A DNA stretch of 7,731 bases from Syntrophomonas sp. (GTDB lineage Bacteria > Bacillota > Syntrophomonadia > Syntrophomonadales > Syntrophomonadaceae): positions 1 to 7,731 of the forward strand of contig PWPP01000027.1 in assembly GCA_003558625.1 (NCBI GenBank). The letters are read 5' to 3'. This document shows positions 1-6,385 of this stretch, piece by piece. Positions within the stretch are counted from its first letter, which is position 1; every line of letters starts with the position of its first letter. The notes below the pieces were generated by a model. That model saw nothing but the letters and a program-made list of their open reading frames with translations, had not been told where the DNA came from and searched no databases. Made by a program: the position numbers and the translations under genes.

Positions 1-633
1 ACAGGCGGGCTGGCCCGGGGTACAAAGTGTGGCCCCTAAATCCATCAGGGCCTGATTGAAATCCCCCGCACGGTTATGGTCTAATAGTTCCCCTGCCTTC
101 GTTTTAATTTCCTTTTCCATACCCTTTTTGCCGGCTTCTCCTTCCAGGCAGAACAGGCGGCGGATTACGCGCTTGATATTGGCATCCACTGCCGCCAGGG
201 GGATGCCGTAAGCCATGCTCAAAACCGCGGCTGCAGTATACTCCCCCACCCCGGGGAGCTGCCGGAAACTCACCGGTTCTGGAGGAACCTGCCCCCCGTA
301 TTGAGCTCCCACTTCCCGTACCGCTTCCAGGAAATGCCGGGCCCGGGCATAATATCCCAATCCCTCCCATTGCTTTAAAACTTCTTCTTCGCTGGCTTTC
401 ATTAAATCCTCCAGGTGTGGATAGTCTCGAATAAAACGGTCATAATACGGGATTACCGTATCCACCCGGGTCTGCTGCAGCATGATTTCCGAGAGCCAGA
501 TCCGGTAAGGATCTTTCTCCCTCCGCCAGGGAAGGTCCCTGGCATTCTGATCATACCAGACCAGCAGTGTTTCCCGCATACCCTCCAGCTCTTCACGGGT
601 TGGTGGTTGTGTTTTGTCATTTTCCCCGTACAT
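1..633 (-). CDS. mutY: A/G-specific adenine glycosylase MutY, N-terminal 211 residues (cut by window edge)
   Basis: MutY is a base-excision repair DNA glycosylase that removes adenine mispaired with 8-oxoguanine or guanine; it acts in the cytoplasm on chromosomal DNA. My reading of the minus strand from ATG at 633 stays open to base 1. Visible marks are the catalytic-Glu segment SEIMLQQTRV (Glu49), a helix-hairpin-helix LPGVGEYTAAAV at about 126-137, and the catalytic Asp150 in VDANIKRV. The first two cysteines of the 4Fe-4S loop, C204-X6-C211, end the visible part. The remaining two cysteines and the 8-oxoG-recognising C-terminal domain lie outside the window; the family is usually 350-370 residues. 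The start is supported by TTGGAGG (640-646) seven bases upstream. The gene has its own promoter at 721-750 and is divergent from the cupredoxin gene. Family assignment is secure; the only other candidate, endonuclease III, has Lys instead of Ser/Tyr-type context at the active site and lacks the SEIMLQQT form. Confidence 0.95.
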   Translation of the reverse strand, partial: MYGENDKTQPPTREELEGMRETLLVWYDQNARDLPWRREKDPYRIWLSEIMLQQTRVDTVIPYYDRFIRDYPHLEDLMKASEEEVLKQWEGLGYYARARHFLEAVREVGAQYGGQVPPEPVSFRQLPGVGEYTAAAVLSMAYGIPLAAVDANIKRVIRRLFCLEGEAGKKGMEKEIKTKAGELLDHNRAGDFNQALMDLGATLCTPGQPAC

Positions 634-720
634 GAATCAGCCTCCAATTTAATCTATAAATCCTGCCGAAATAAGCGGTTTGATCTATTCCCTGTTTCCC
701 TGATAATCATATCTGCATCC

Positions 721-750
721 ATTATATATTCATCCGTCGATGTCCGTCAA
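721..750 (-). promoter_or_regulatory. sigma-A promoter of mutY
   Basis: On the minus strand the -35 box is TTGACG (745-750) and the -10 box is a perfect TATAAT (721-726), with an 18-base spacer. The predicted start is near 714, giving a leader of about 80 bases before mutY. No operator or riboswitch-like structure is evident in that leader. Confidence 0.6.
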
Positions 751-1010
751 AACGGTTCTGGTGCCTGAATTTAGCCTTTCATAAAGTCATCCTTTCTCAC
801 CGGGATCCTAACCATTTAAGCTTAAGTAAGAACCTTTACAAAGTCATTACGGCTCAAAGTATGCCCGCTCCTGCTTCCACAAACCCCGCCCCCTGCCATA
901 AGCGTTTTCAGGAAACAGCCGTTATGATTGGGCCATACGAAGGTAGGCCTTTTATATAAAGGAATCCCGTTTATAAAAACTTTATGCAGCCCCCTCTCGC
1001 TGGCGCTCGG
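751..1010. other. Intergenic stretch without recognisable gene
   Basis: This is the middle of the 450-base gap between the divergent mutY and cupredoxin genes. Reading frames on both strands are short and show no family features. The only structure I see is a weak 5-bp palindrome around CCTTTTATATAAAGG (948-962). I see no tRNA, repeat array or clear operator. Confidence 0.5.
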
Positions 1011-1039
1011 TTGACGGTAACGTACTCTTCCGCTAGTAT
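1011..1039 (+). promoter_or_regulatory. sigma-A promoter of the cupredoxin gene
   Basis: The -35 box TTGACG (1011-1016) and -10 box TAGTAT (1034-1039) are separated by exactly 17 bases. Transcription would start near 1046, about 40 bases before the gene. No clear copper-responsive operator was recognised next to it. Confidence 0.6.
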
Positions 1040-1072
1040 AAATATACAGATATTTCTAAATTAACCTGCTAT

Positions 1073-1079
1073 AAGGAGG
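1073..1079 (+). promoter_or_regulatory. Shine-Dalgarno sequence that decides the cupredoxin start
   Basis: AAGGAGG is a near-perfect ribosome binding site. It lies 8 bases before GTG at 1088 but only 2 bases before the in-frame TTG at 1082. The spacing therefore favours GTG 1088 as the start. Confidence 0.7.
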
Positions 1080-1087
1080 GATTGTAT

Positions 1088-1876
1088 GTGAGAAACGCTG
1101 CTGTATTGTTCCTGACCATGCTGATGATTATGGTCATGATTCCCGCTGCCTCCCCTGAGCAGCATATGGAAGAAGAATTCACCACGGTAGAAATCATTAT
1201 GGAAATCGGTGCAACCACCTATACGGTCGACGGTGAAAGCCATACTATGGATGCCGGGCCTTTTATCGATAATGGGCGTACCATGGTACCGCTGCGCTTT
1301 CTGGCTGAAGCCTTCGGGCTTGAAGCAGACTGGGGTCCACAGGGCGATTCCACCCGGTGGGTTACCTTAACCAATGAAGAGATGCTCATTGAACTCGAAA
1401 TCGGCTCTACTGAAATCAGGGTAACAGAAGACGGCGTAACCCGCACTGAAATGTCTGATGTTGCCGCTCAAATCCGAAATGACCGTACCTATCTTCCCCT
1501 GAGATCCGTGGGTGAGATTTTTGGCGCTGAATTTGACTGGGGTCCCAAAGAAGCATCCACTGAATGGATCAGCTTTACGTACATGATAAAACCCGAAGCG
1601 GTAGAGCCGGAAGACGAAGTGGAAATAATCGAAGAACAAGTTGTTATCCTGGAAGGTTATGCCTTTAATCCTCAGATTTTAACCGTATCTGCGGGAACCA
1701 GAGTGACTTGGACTAATAATGACGCTGATTCACACACGGTTACCAGTCCGGGAAATTTCGAGTCCGGTGTTTTAGGTATAGGAGAAACATTCAGTTTTGT
1801 CTTTGCCGATGTCGGCACATTTGATTATTTTTGCACGCCTCACCCCTTTATGGTAGGTACCATCATAGTTGAATAA
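1088..1876 (+). CDS. Secreted copper-amine-oxidase-N-like stalk domain plus amicyanin-type cupredoxin
   Basis: This is a 262-residue protein in three parts. Residues 1-24 form a signal peptide: one Arg, then a hydrophobic run rich in Met, Leu and Val ending at AAS, with no lipobox Cys. Residues about 40-165 form a copper amine oxidase N-terminal-like (stalk) domain built from two related halves, GRTMVPLRFLAEAFG...DWGP and DRTYLPLRSVGEIFG...DWGP, a domain common in exported clostridial proteins. After an acidic linker (EPEDEVEIIEEQ), residues about 185-262 form a cupredoxin. Its type I copper ligands are all visible: His216 in DSHTV, then Cys249, His252 and Met255 in CTPHPFM, which is the amicyanin-type loop. 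The likely role is binding copper or carrying electrons outside the membrane; the partner is unknown. It appears to be a single-gene unit with its own promoter (1011-1039) and terminator (1942-1989). A start at TTG 1082 would add two residues. Domain calls are strong; physiological role is inference. Confidence 0.88.
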   Translation: MRNAAVLFLTMLMIMVMIPAASPEQHMEEEFTTVEIIMEIGATTYTVDGESHTMDAGPFIDNGRTMVPLRFLAEAFGLEADWGPQGDSTRWVTLTNEEMLIELEIGSTEIRVTEDGVTRTEMSDVAAQIRNDRTYLPLRSVGEIFGAEFDWGPKEASTEWISFTYMIKPEAVEPEDEVEIIEEQVVILEGYAFNPQILTVSAGTRVTWTNNDADSHTVTSPGNFESGVLGIGETFSFVFADVGTFDYFCTPHPFMVGTIIVE

Positions 1877-1915
1877 AAATGTTTATTGCATAATGCGCAG
1901 GCCATCATTTCACAT

Positions 1916-1944
1916 TTGACTACCTGCTCCCGTTTTGATATAAA
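1916..1944 (+). promoter_or_regulatory. sigma-A promoter of the MgtE-like gene
   Basis: The -35 box TTGACT (1916-1921), a 17-base spacer and the -10 box TATAAA (1939-1944) predict a start near 1951. The transcript would begin inside the upstream gene's terminator hairpin and reach the MgtE-like gene after about 60 bases. That leader is too short for an M-box magnesium riboswitch. Confidence 0.55.
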
Positions 1945-1989
1945 ACGGCTGCCCATTTTATCGTATTTCCTGGGCATCCGTTTTTTCTT
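1942..1989 (+). terminator. Intrinsic terminator after the cupredoxin gene
   Basis: AAAACGGCTGCCCA (1942-1955) pairs with TGGGCATCCGTTTT (1971-1984) as a 14-bp stem with one C-T mismatch and a 15-base loop. A T-rich tail follows. A second small hairpin, CCGTTTT (1930-1936) with AAAACGG (1942-1948), would compete for the first strand. The structure overlaps the promoter of the next gene. Confidence 0.5.
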
Positions 1990-1993
1990 TTAT

Positions 1994-1999
1994 AAGGAG
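1994..1999 (+). promoter_or_regulatory. Shine-Dalgarno sequence that decides the MgtE-like start
   Basis: AAGGAG lies one base before GTG 2001 but ten bases before the in-frame TTG at 2010. The spacing argues that TTG 2010 is the working start and GTG 2001 is too close. Confidence 0.55.
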
Positions 2000-2009
2000 T
2001 GTGAAGAAT

Positions 2010-2993
2010 TTGTCTGATCATACTGGCTACGGTAAGGATATCCACGATGAAACCACTGCCGTGCATTCTTCCCTGGAGGTTCCAATCGCCCAGCCTGCCG
2101 CTTTGGCCCGGGACGTTCGCTATGCCCTGGAACAGCAGCGGTTTGAGAGTGCCAGCCACATCGTTGTCTGTGAGAAAGATATCTATATCGGGATTATCAG
2201 TATTGAGGACCTGCTGGTGGCAGCTGATACTTGTCCGGTATCGGATCTTATAGATCCTCAGCATCCGGTGGTGGGGCCGGAGATGGACCGGGAAATGGCC
2301 ACCTGGTATGCCGTGCGGGAAAAGAAGACTGCCATTCCGGTAGTAAATCGTGATGGGCGTTTCATGGGGCTGATTACCCCTCATCAGCTGATGGAGGTAC
2401 TGCTATCGGAGCATGAGGAAGATTTATCCCGGCATAGCGGCCTCCTCAAAAGCACCTTTGATGCCCGGTTTAGCAGTGAAGAGACCGTTACGCGCCGCAT
2501 CTGGCACCGTCTGCCCTGGCTGCTTATCGGGCTGGCGGGAGCGCTTTTGTCAGCCGATTTTGTAGGCTGGTTCGAAGCCGAACTCAGTACCAAAATTGCC
2601 CTGGCCTTTTTTATTCCGGGCATCGTATACATGGCGGATGCGGTTGGCACTCAGACGGAAACCATCGTCATCCGAGGTCTTTCGGTGGGGATTCCCATCC
2701 GCAAGGTGTTAAGAAGTGAGCTGCTGGCAGGTCTGGCCATGGGGTTTATGCTGGCCCTAATTGCCGGCCCTTTAATCTGGTGGCGCTGGGGAGATCTGAA
2801 CATGGTATTCATTGTGGCCCTGTCCCTATTTGCGGCCTGCACCATTTCGACCGTAATAGCCATGGGCCTGCCCTGGATATTTAATGCCCTGGGCAGGGAC
2901 CCGGCCTTTGGCAGCGGGCCTTTGGCTACCATTATTCAGGACCTGCTATCCATCCTCATCTATTTTTATATCGCCTTCTTAATATTGTCGTGA
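2010..2993 (+). CDS. Short MgtE/SLC41-type divalent cation transporter with paired CBS domains
   Basis: This is a 327-residue inner-membrane protein (330 if GTG 2001 is used). Residues about 23-132 form two CBS motifs (IVVCEKDIYIGIISIEDLL and AIPVVNRDGRFMGLITPHQL), the regulatory module that in MgtE senses Mg2+ and nucleotide. A charged helix (about 135-165) corresponds to the MgtE plug/connecting helix. Residues about 168-327 carry five hydrophobic segments matching the MgtE transport domain, with VGTQTETIVIRGL after the second segment and IIQDLLSILIYF in the last. The Asp of the latter aligns with the pore Asp of Thermus MgtE. Transport of Mg2+ or a related divalent ion is inferred from the family. 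The usual MgtE N domain (about 130 residues) is absent, and stops upstream rule out a missed extension. The gene has its own promoter, is monocistronic, and converges on the kinase gene. Confidence 0.88.
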   Translation: MSDHTGYGKDIHDETTAVHSSLEVPIAQPAALARDVRYALEQQRFESASHIVVCEKDIYIGIISIEDLLVAADTCPVSDLIDPQHPVVGPEMDREMATWYAVREKKTAIPVVNRDGRFMGLITPHQLMEVLLSEHEEDLSRHSGLLKSTFDARFSSEETVTRRIWHRLPWLLIGLAGALLSADFVGWFEAELSTKIALAFFIPGIVYMADAVGTQTETIVIRGLSVGIPIRKVLRSELLAGLAMGFMLALIAGPLIWWRWGDLNMVFIVALSLFAACTISTVIAMGLPWIFNALGRDPAFGSGPLATIIQDLLSILIYFYIAFLILS

Positions 2994-3047
2994 TATACAG
3001 CAGGCGGGAAAAACCGCGTCCGGCACCCAGAAGAATGAACGATACTT

Positions 3048-3070
3048 AAAAAAATCAGCCCCTCTGGCTG
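3048..3070 (-). terminator. Intrinsic terminator after the sensor kinase gene
   Basis: On the minus strand CAGCC (3066-3070), loop AGAGG and GGCTG (3056-3060) form a 5-bp hairpin. Seven T's follow one base later (complement of the A-run 3048-3054). It lies about 90 bases past the kinase stop. No convincing terminator for the convergent MgtE-like gene was found in this 165-base gap. Confidence 0.55.
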
Positions 3071-3158
3071 CAAAAGCCTGGTCTCCGGCAACGAGATCCG
3101 TTTTCCCCGCTGTCTGTTGACATGCTTTTCAAACGGCAATACCGTTGCTCGCTTCCTT

Positions 3159-5405
3159 TTATGACATCACTGAAACGGTTTCCGGGAGTGGAAAGAATAC
3201 CTTGAAAGTCGTTCCCTCCAGGTCGGTCTCATAATCAATCCTGGCTTTATGACGGGCCACAATACTATAGCATACGGCCAGTCCAAGACCGATGCCGTTA
3301 TCCTTGGTGGTTACGAAGGGGGTTCCCAGCTTATCCAACAGGTCAGGATCCAATCCGTGCCCCTGGTCCTTAACAAACAGGACAATTTCGTTTCCCTCGG
3401 TAGACGTTCCAATGGTGAGGATGCCTTTCGCGGACATCGCTTCCAGCCCATTACGGACCAGATTGAGGATCAGCTGCCGGATTTCCTTGGCATCAAACAG
3501 GACCAGGGGGGGTTCACCCAGATCCATCTGAATCACCTTGTCCTGGTGAATGGCATCGGCCTGGATCATGGGAAAAAGACAGGCCACTACTTCATCCAGG
3601 TTTTGCAGCTGCAGGTCCACTTTTTTGTCTTTGGCTACATTTAAGTATTCCGTAATGATGTCGATAGCCCGGTCCAATTCTTCAATCATCAGGTCGAAAT
3701 AGGTTTGATCATGGGCATACGCTTCTTTGCTGCCCAACAGCTGGAGAAACCCCCGTATCGTAGTCATGGGATTTCTTATTTCATGGCCGATACTGGCTGC
3801 CATCTCCCCCACGAGGTTCAGGCGGTCCAGACGCTGGACTGCGAACTCTATTCTTTTTTGCTCGGTAATGTCAACCATGCCGGTAATATGGCAGGGTCTG
3901 CCTTCGATTTCTATTAACTGACTCCATAAATCACAGCTGCGAATCGCTCCGCTTTTGGTGCGCAGATCTATTGGAACCCGTTCAAGTTTTCCCCGCTCCA
4001 AGAGCATCCGGATATACCCTTCCCTCTGTTCCACATCTACAAAAAGGTTTATGTCCCGGACAGTATTTCCGATAACCTCATCACGGTGATAAGCCGTAAC
4101 CGCACAAAAGGCTTCATTGCAATCCAAATATCTCCCTTCTTCAATTGTACCCAGGGTCATCATAATGGGGTTGCCATGAAACGCCTTGGAGAACATCTCT
4201 TCTGATTGAAGGAGAGATACTTCTGCCTGCTTGCGGGCGGTGATGTCCTGCCCCTGGGCAATGGTTGCGATCAGATGGCCCTCATCATTATAGATGTTGG
4301 CAGAGTTCCAAAGAACGATATGCTTTTTGCCGGATATATGCAAGATCGGAATTTCCTGGACATCCCATTTCTCCCCGGCAATGGTCCGGTAAATTTGCTG
4401 CATAGATTCCACCCTGTTTTCATCCGGAAAAAGGATTTCCAGGTGCTGTCCTGCAACATCCGCCCGCTTTCTGCCGGTCAGTTTTTCAAAAGCCTGGTTA
4501 AATTCCGTGATTTGAAAATCCGGGGACCAGGTAATAATAGGCGCATTGGCATGCCGGAGCAGGTTTTCCAGATATTTTCTGGTCTCCAGCAGTTCCTCTT
4601 CCGCCTGCTTGCGGGCGGTGATATCCCGGCTAACACCCAGAGAGCCTAAAATTTGGCCCTTTTCCGAATACAACGGCGCTTTCAATGTGTTAAAAAACCG
4701 TCTTGTCCCATCGGGATAATCTATATGTTCCTCGTTTTCAAGGGGTTTCCCCTGCTCCAGCATAACTCTGTCATGCATTCTGAAAAACTCCGCCACATCC
4801 CGGGGATATAAATCATAATCATTTAAACCGATGATGTCCTCTTTGCTTTTACCCACCTGGCTCGCATATACTTGATTACAGCCCAGGTAGCTGCCGCTAG
4901 TATCCTTAAAAAAGATGCGGTCGGGTATGGAATCAATCAGTCCGTTCAGCAAGGCCGTCTGCTGCTTGAAATCTTGTTCCATGCCTTTTCTAGCCGTGAT
5001 CTCAAGGAACAGGGTTTTTTCTGCTCTTTGCCGAGCCACCCTTTCTTCCGATATGTCGGTAAATAAGCTCACAAAATAATATTTTTCCGGAGAATAGGCC
5101 CATACTCTATACCAGCGCTGTAAATGTTCCATGAACTGCTCCGTTTCCTTTTGCCGGTTATTAAGGGCAATCTCCCCATAGAAACCGATCCAGTCGAAAC
5201 CATTTTTTTCTATTCCCGGCAAAACCTCTGTGATTCTTTTTCCCAAGACATTCTCCGCCTTTAAACCGGTATGTTTTTCAAAAGCTGGATTTACTTCAAT
5301 GAATTCATAATCAATGGCGATGCCGTTTTCATCACATATCATCCTGTGTAACCCATAGGCGGTAGGCGATTCGTTTATTACCCTTTGATAAAAGTGTTTA
5401 TTCAT
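3159..5405 (-). CDS. Soluble four-PAS sensor histidine kinase, sporulation-kinase-like
   Basis: This 748-residue protein has no signal peptide or membrane segment, so it should sense a cytoplasmic signal. Four PAS domains lie at roughly 9-120, 150-265, 276-390 and 401-515. The linkers after the second and third carry DITARKQAE, and EITARKG and DITEQKR are related versions. The kinase core follows. The H-box is GEMAASIGHEIRNPMTTIRG with the phospho-accepting His541. The N-box is LILNLVRNGLEAM (Asn648/Asn652), the G1 box DQGHGLD (Asp680) and the G2 box GIGLGLAV (about 704-711). The H-box is close to that of Bacillus KinA-type kinases that feed Spo0A; that output is inference. There is no receiver domain and no response-regulator gene next to it, so it is an orphan kinase. 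The ATG start has AAGGGG eight bases upstream. It converges on the MgtE-like gene and is transcribed codirectionally with, but separately from, tadA and tRNA-Ser. Confidence 0.93.
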   Translation of the reverse strand: MNKHFYQRVINESPTAYGLHRMICDENGIAIDYEFIEVNPAFEKHTGLKAENVLGKRITEVLPGIEKNGFDWIGFYGEIALNNRQKETEQFMEHLQRWYRVWAYSPEKYYFVSLFTDISEERVARQRAEKTLFLEITARKGMEQDFKQQTALLNGLIDSIPDRIFFKDTSGSYLGCNQVYASQVGKSKEDIIGLNDYDLYPRDVAEFFRMHDRVMLEQGKPLENEEHIDYPDGTRRFFNTLKAPLYSEKGQILGSLGVSRDITARKQAEEELLETRKYLENLLRHANAPIITWSPDFQITEFNQAFEKLTGRKRADVAGQHLEILFPDENRVESMQQIYRTIAGEKWDVQEIPILHISGKKHIVLWNSANIYNDEGHLIATIAQGQDITARKQAEVSLLQSEEMFSKAFHGNPIMMTLGTIEEGRYLDCNEAFCAVTAYHRDEVIGNTVRDINLFVDVEQREGYIRMLLERGKLERVPIDLRTKSGAIRSCDLWSQLIEIEGRPCHITGMVDITEQKRIEFAVQRLDRLNLVGEMAASIGHEIRNPMTTIRGFLQLLGSKEAYAHDQTYFDLMIEELDRAIDIITEYLNVAKDKKVDLQLQNLDEVVACLFPMIQADAIHQDKVIQMDLGEPPLVLFDAKEIRQLILNLVRNGLEAMSAKGILTIGTSTEGNEIVLFVKDQGHGLDPDLLDKLGTPFVTTKDNGIGLGLAVCYSIVARHKARIDYETDLEGTTFKVFFPLPETVSVMS
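4225..4244 (-). repeat. 20-nt exact direct repeat, copy 1 (PAS linker)
   Basis: These 20 bases recur exactly at 4603-4622, 378 bases (126 codons) away. They encode the ITARKQA linker after the third PAS domain of the kinase. They mark a PAS unit that was probably copied within the gene. Confidence 0.7.
4603..4622 (-). repeat. 20-nt exact direct repeat, copy 2 (PAS linker)
   Basis: Partner of 4225-4244, encoding the same linker after the second PAS domain. The PAS domains themselves are much more diverged than this linker. Confidence 0.7.
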
Positions 5406-5497
5406 CCATCAAGCCCCTTAAAAAAGATCGGTAAATCGCATGCCATTATTTCATCCATTTTGAAATGTCACGTAGTTGTACCCGTCAAGTAAAAATG

Positions 5498-5527
5498 AAT
5501 ATAAACATCACCATTTTATTGAAGCAA
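5498..5527 (-). promoter_or_regulatory. Possible promoter of the sensor kinase gene
   Basis: On the minus strand TTGCTT (5522-5527), an 18-base spacer and TATATT (5498-5503) give a weak sigma-A match, about 90 bases before the start codon. A better -35 (TTGACG, complement of 5483-5488) lies downstream but has no good -10 at 16-18 bases. No Spo0A box was recognised. Confidence 0.3.
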
Positions 5528-5565
5528 TGCCTGCCATTATCTTAGCATTACGAACAACCTCCCAC

Positions 5566-5605
5566 AAACAAAAAATGCGCATGCTACTTGTTTCATAGCA
5601 CGCGC
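5566..5605 (-). terminator. Intrinsic terminator after tRNA-Ser(CGA)
   Basis: On the minus strand GCGCGTGCTA (5596-5605) pairs with TAGCATGCGC (5577-5586) over 10 bp, including one G-U, around a 9-base loop. It is followed by ATTTTTTGTTTG. It lies 14 bases past the tRNA CCA end and closes the tadA - tRNA-Ser unit. Confidence 0.85.
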
Positions 5606-5618
5606 GTAGCCTTTTTGG

Positions 5619-5711
5619 TGGCGGAGAGAGTGGGATTCGAACCCACGAGACGGGACTAACCGTCTACTCGATTTCGAGTCGAGCGCCTTCGACCATCTCG
5701 GCCATCTCTCC
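5619..5711 (-). tRNA. tRNA-Ser (anticodon CGA)
   Basis: Read on the minus strand, the acceptor GGAGAGA pairs with TCTCTCC, followed by discriminator G and an encoded CCA. The anticodon stem CTCGA/TCGAG holds the loop CTCGAAA, giving anticodon CGA for UCG codons. A long variable arm (GACGG/CCGTC), the class II hallmark of serine tRNAs, and a T-arm with GTTCGAATC are present. At 93 nt with CCA it is complete. Its 5' half overlaps the 3' end of the tadA frame, so it probably shares the tadA transcript. A strong terminator follows at once. Confidence 0.96.
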
Positions 5712-6162
5712 GTAATTCCTGAAAAAATGTACGCATGAGTTCTGCACACTCTGCTTCCAAGACTCCCTCGGCAATTTCTACCCGGTGATTTAAGGGCGGA
5801 AAGTGAAGCAGATTGATTATGGAACCGGCCGCTCCGGTTTTAGGATCCCGGGTTCCAAAAACCAGCCGTTTGACCCGTGCATGAACCATTGCCGCAGCAC
5901 ACATGGGACAGGGTTCAAGGGTAGAATATATGGTTGTATCAGCCAGTCTCCAGGTACCCAGATAACTGCTCGCTCTTTGCAGGGCCAGCAGTTCGGCATG
6001 GGCGGTTGAATCATTTCGCATCTCTTTTTCATTGCAGGCCATGGCAATCACTTTTTTGTCCTTGACCACTACCGCTCCCACCGGGACTTCGCCTAACTCA
6101 TAGGCTTTGCGGGCTAAATAGAGCGCCCATTTCATATATCGTATATCACGCAAACCCGTCAC
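5656..6162 (-). CDS. tadA: tRNA adenosine(34) deaminase TadA
   Basis: TadA deaminates A34 to inosine in tRNA-Arg(ACG), letting it read CGU, CGC and CGA. The zinc-deaminase signature is complete: HAELLAL (zinc His and catalytic Glu) and PCPMCAAA (two zinc Cys), with family motifs GEVPVGAVVV, STLEPCPMC and FGTRDPKTGAAGS. The start is uncertain. GTG 6162, chosen here, puts about nine residues before YMKWAL as in homologues but has no good ribosome site. TTG 6180 has AGGGG 11 bases upstream but lies in a tRNA-like fragment; ATG 6135 is a shorter option. From GTG the protein has 168 residues. The normal family end (FFQELR) falls at the edge of tRNA-Ser(CGA). The frame then runs 18 codons into the tRNA gene, adding a basic tail, and stops at TAG in the variable arm. 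Its substrate tRNA-Arg(ACG) is encoded about 1 kb upstream. Function is certain, both ends unusual. Confidence 0.93.
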   Translation of the reverse strand: MTGLRDIRYMKWALYLARKAYELGEVPVGAVVVKDKKVIAMACNEKEMRNDSTAHAELLALQRASSYLGTWRLADTTIYSTLEPCPMCAAAMVHARVKRLVFGTRDPKTGAAGSIINLLHFPPLNHRVEIAEGVLEAECAELMRTFFQELRRDGRDGRRRSTRNRVDG

Positions 6163-6250
6163 ATCCAGTGGCGCACCCAAAAGGATCTGAACCCCTGACC
6201 CGCATTATGGACTTGGGCAAATCATTATGGTGTATTTTGCAAATAATCAT
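6146..6250 (-). CDS. Possible 34-codon leader ORF before tadA
   Basis: On the minus strand AGAGGA stands just before ATG at 6250. The frame runs 34 codons to TGA at 6146-6148, ten bases before the in-frame tadA ATG at 6135. It overlaps the tRNA-like fragment and the upstream tadA starts in another frame. The predicted peptide (begins MIICKIHHN, has three Cys) resembles nothing I know. It could be a coupling or leader ORF, or chance. Only the ribosome site and stop position speak for it. Confidence 0.18.
   Translation of the reverse strand: MIICKIHHNDLPKSIMRVRGSDPFGCATGCDGFA
6169..6205 (-). pseudogene. tRNA-Arg 3'-end fragment (possible att-like remnant)
   Basis: On the minus strand these 37 bases read as the 3' end of a tRNA: variable loop GGGTC, T-arm AGGGG-TTCAGAT-CCTTT, acceptor strand TGGGTGC, discriminator G and CCA. 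They match the last 37 bases of tRNA-Arg(CCT) at 29 of 37 positions and resemble tRNA-Arg(ACG) about equally. No matching 5' half, D-arm or paired anticodon stem precedes them, so it is not a working tRNA. The two CCA ends are exactly 800 bases apart in the same orientation. It may be a decayed array member or the far end of an element inserted at the tRNA 3' end. Confidence 0.5.
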
Positions 6251-6385
6251 TGTTTCCTCTATTTAGGGGCTTTTAGCCTATTATCCATCCATTTTGGGCT
6301 CTTAAAATATGAACCTTTAGGATAACTTCACACTGAGGGTATATCCGATTGCATACCGCTTATTCAGAAACGAGCAAGTAATATT

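Noticed and set aside
415..768. 117-codon plus-strand frame opposite the start of mutY
   Set aside because: It is antisense to clear MutY motifs and the mutY promoter, has no family features and no convincing ribosome site.
1945..2009. M-box magnesium riboswitch before the MgtE-like gene
   Set aside because: The leader is about 60 bases, far below the M-box size, and none of its conserved segments was seen.
1920..2384. 154-codon minus-strand frame opposite the MgtE-like gene
   Set aside because: It lies opposite the CBS domains, promoter and terminator, and its sequence has no recognisable domain; a shadow frame.
3001..3146. Terminator for the MgtE-like gene
   Set aside because: GCGG/CCGC (3004-3017) and AACGG/CCGTT (3132-3146) are short and lack a T-run directly after them on the plus strand.
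3249..3644. Long plus-strand frames opposite the kinase (also near 4206-4649)
   Set aside because: They mirror the catalytic and PAS domains of a well-supported kinase and look like nothing themselves.
5483..5488. TTGACG as the -35 box of the kinase promoter
   Set aside because: No acceptable -10 box lies 16-18 bases downstream on the minus strand.
6169..6250. A complete fourth-class tRNA gene before tadA
   Set aside because: Only the T-arm and 3' acceptor strand are present; there is no D-arm, 5' acceptor strand or paired anticodon stem.
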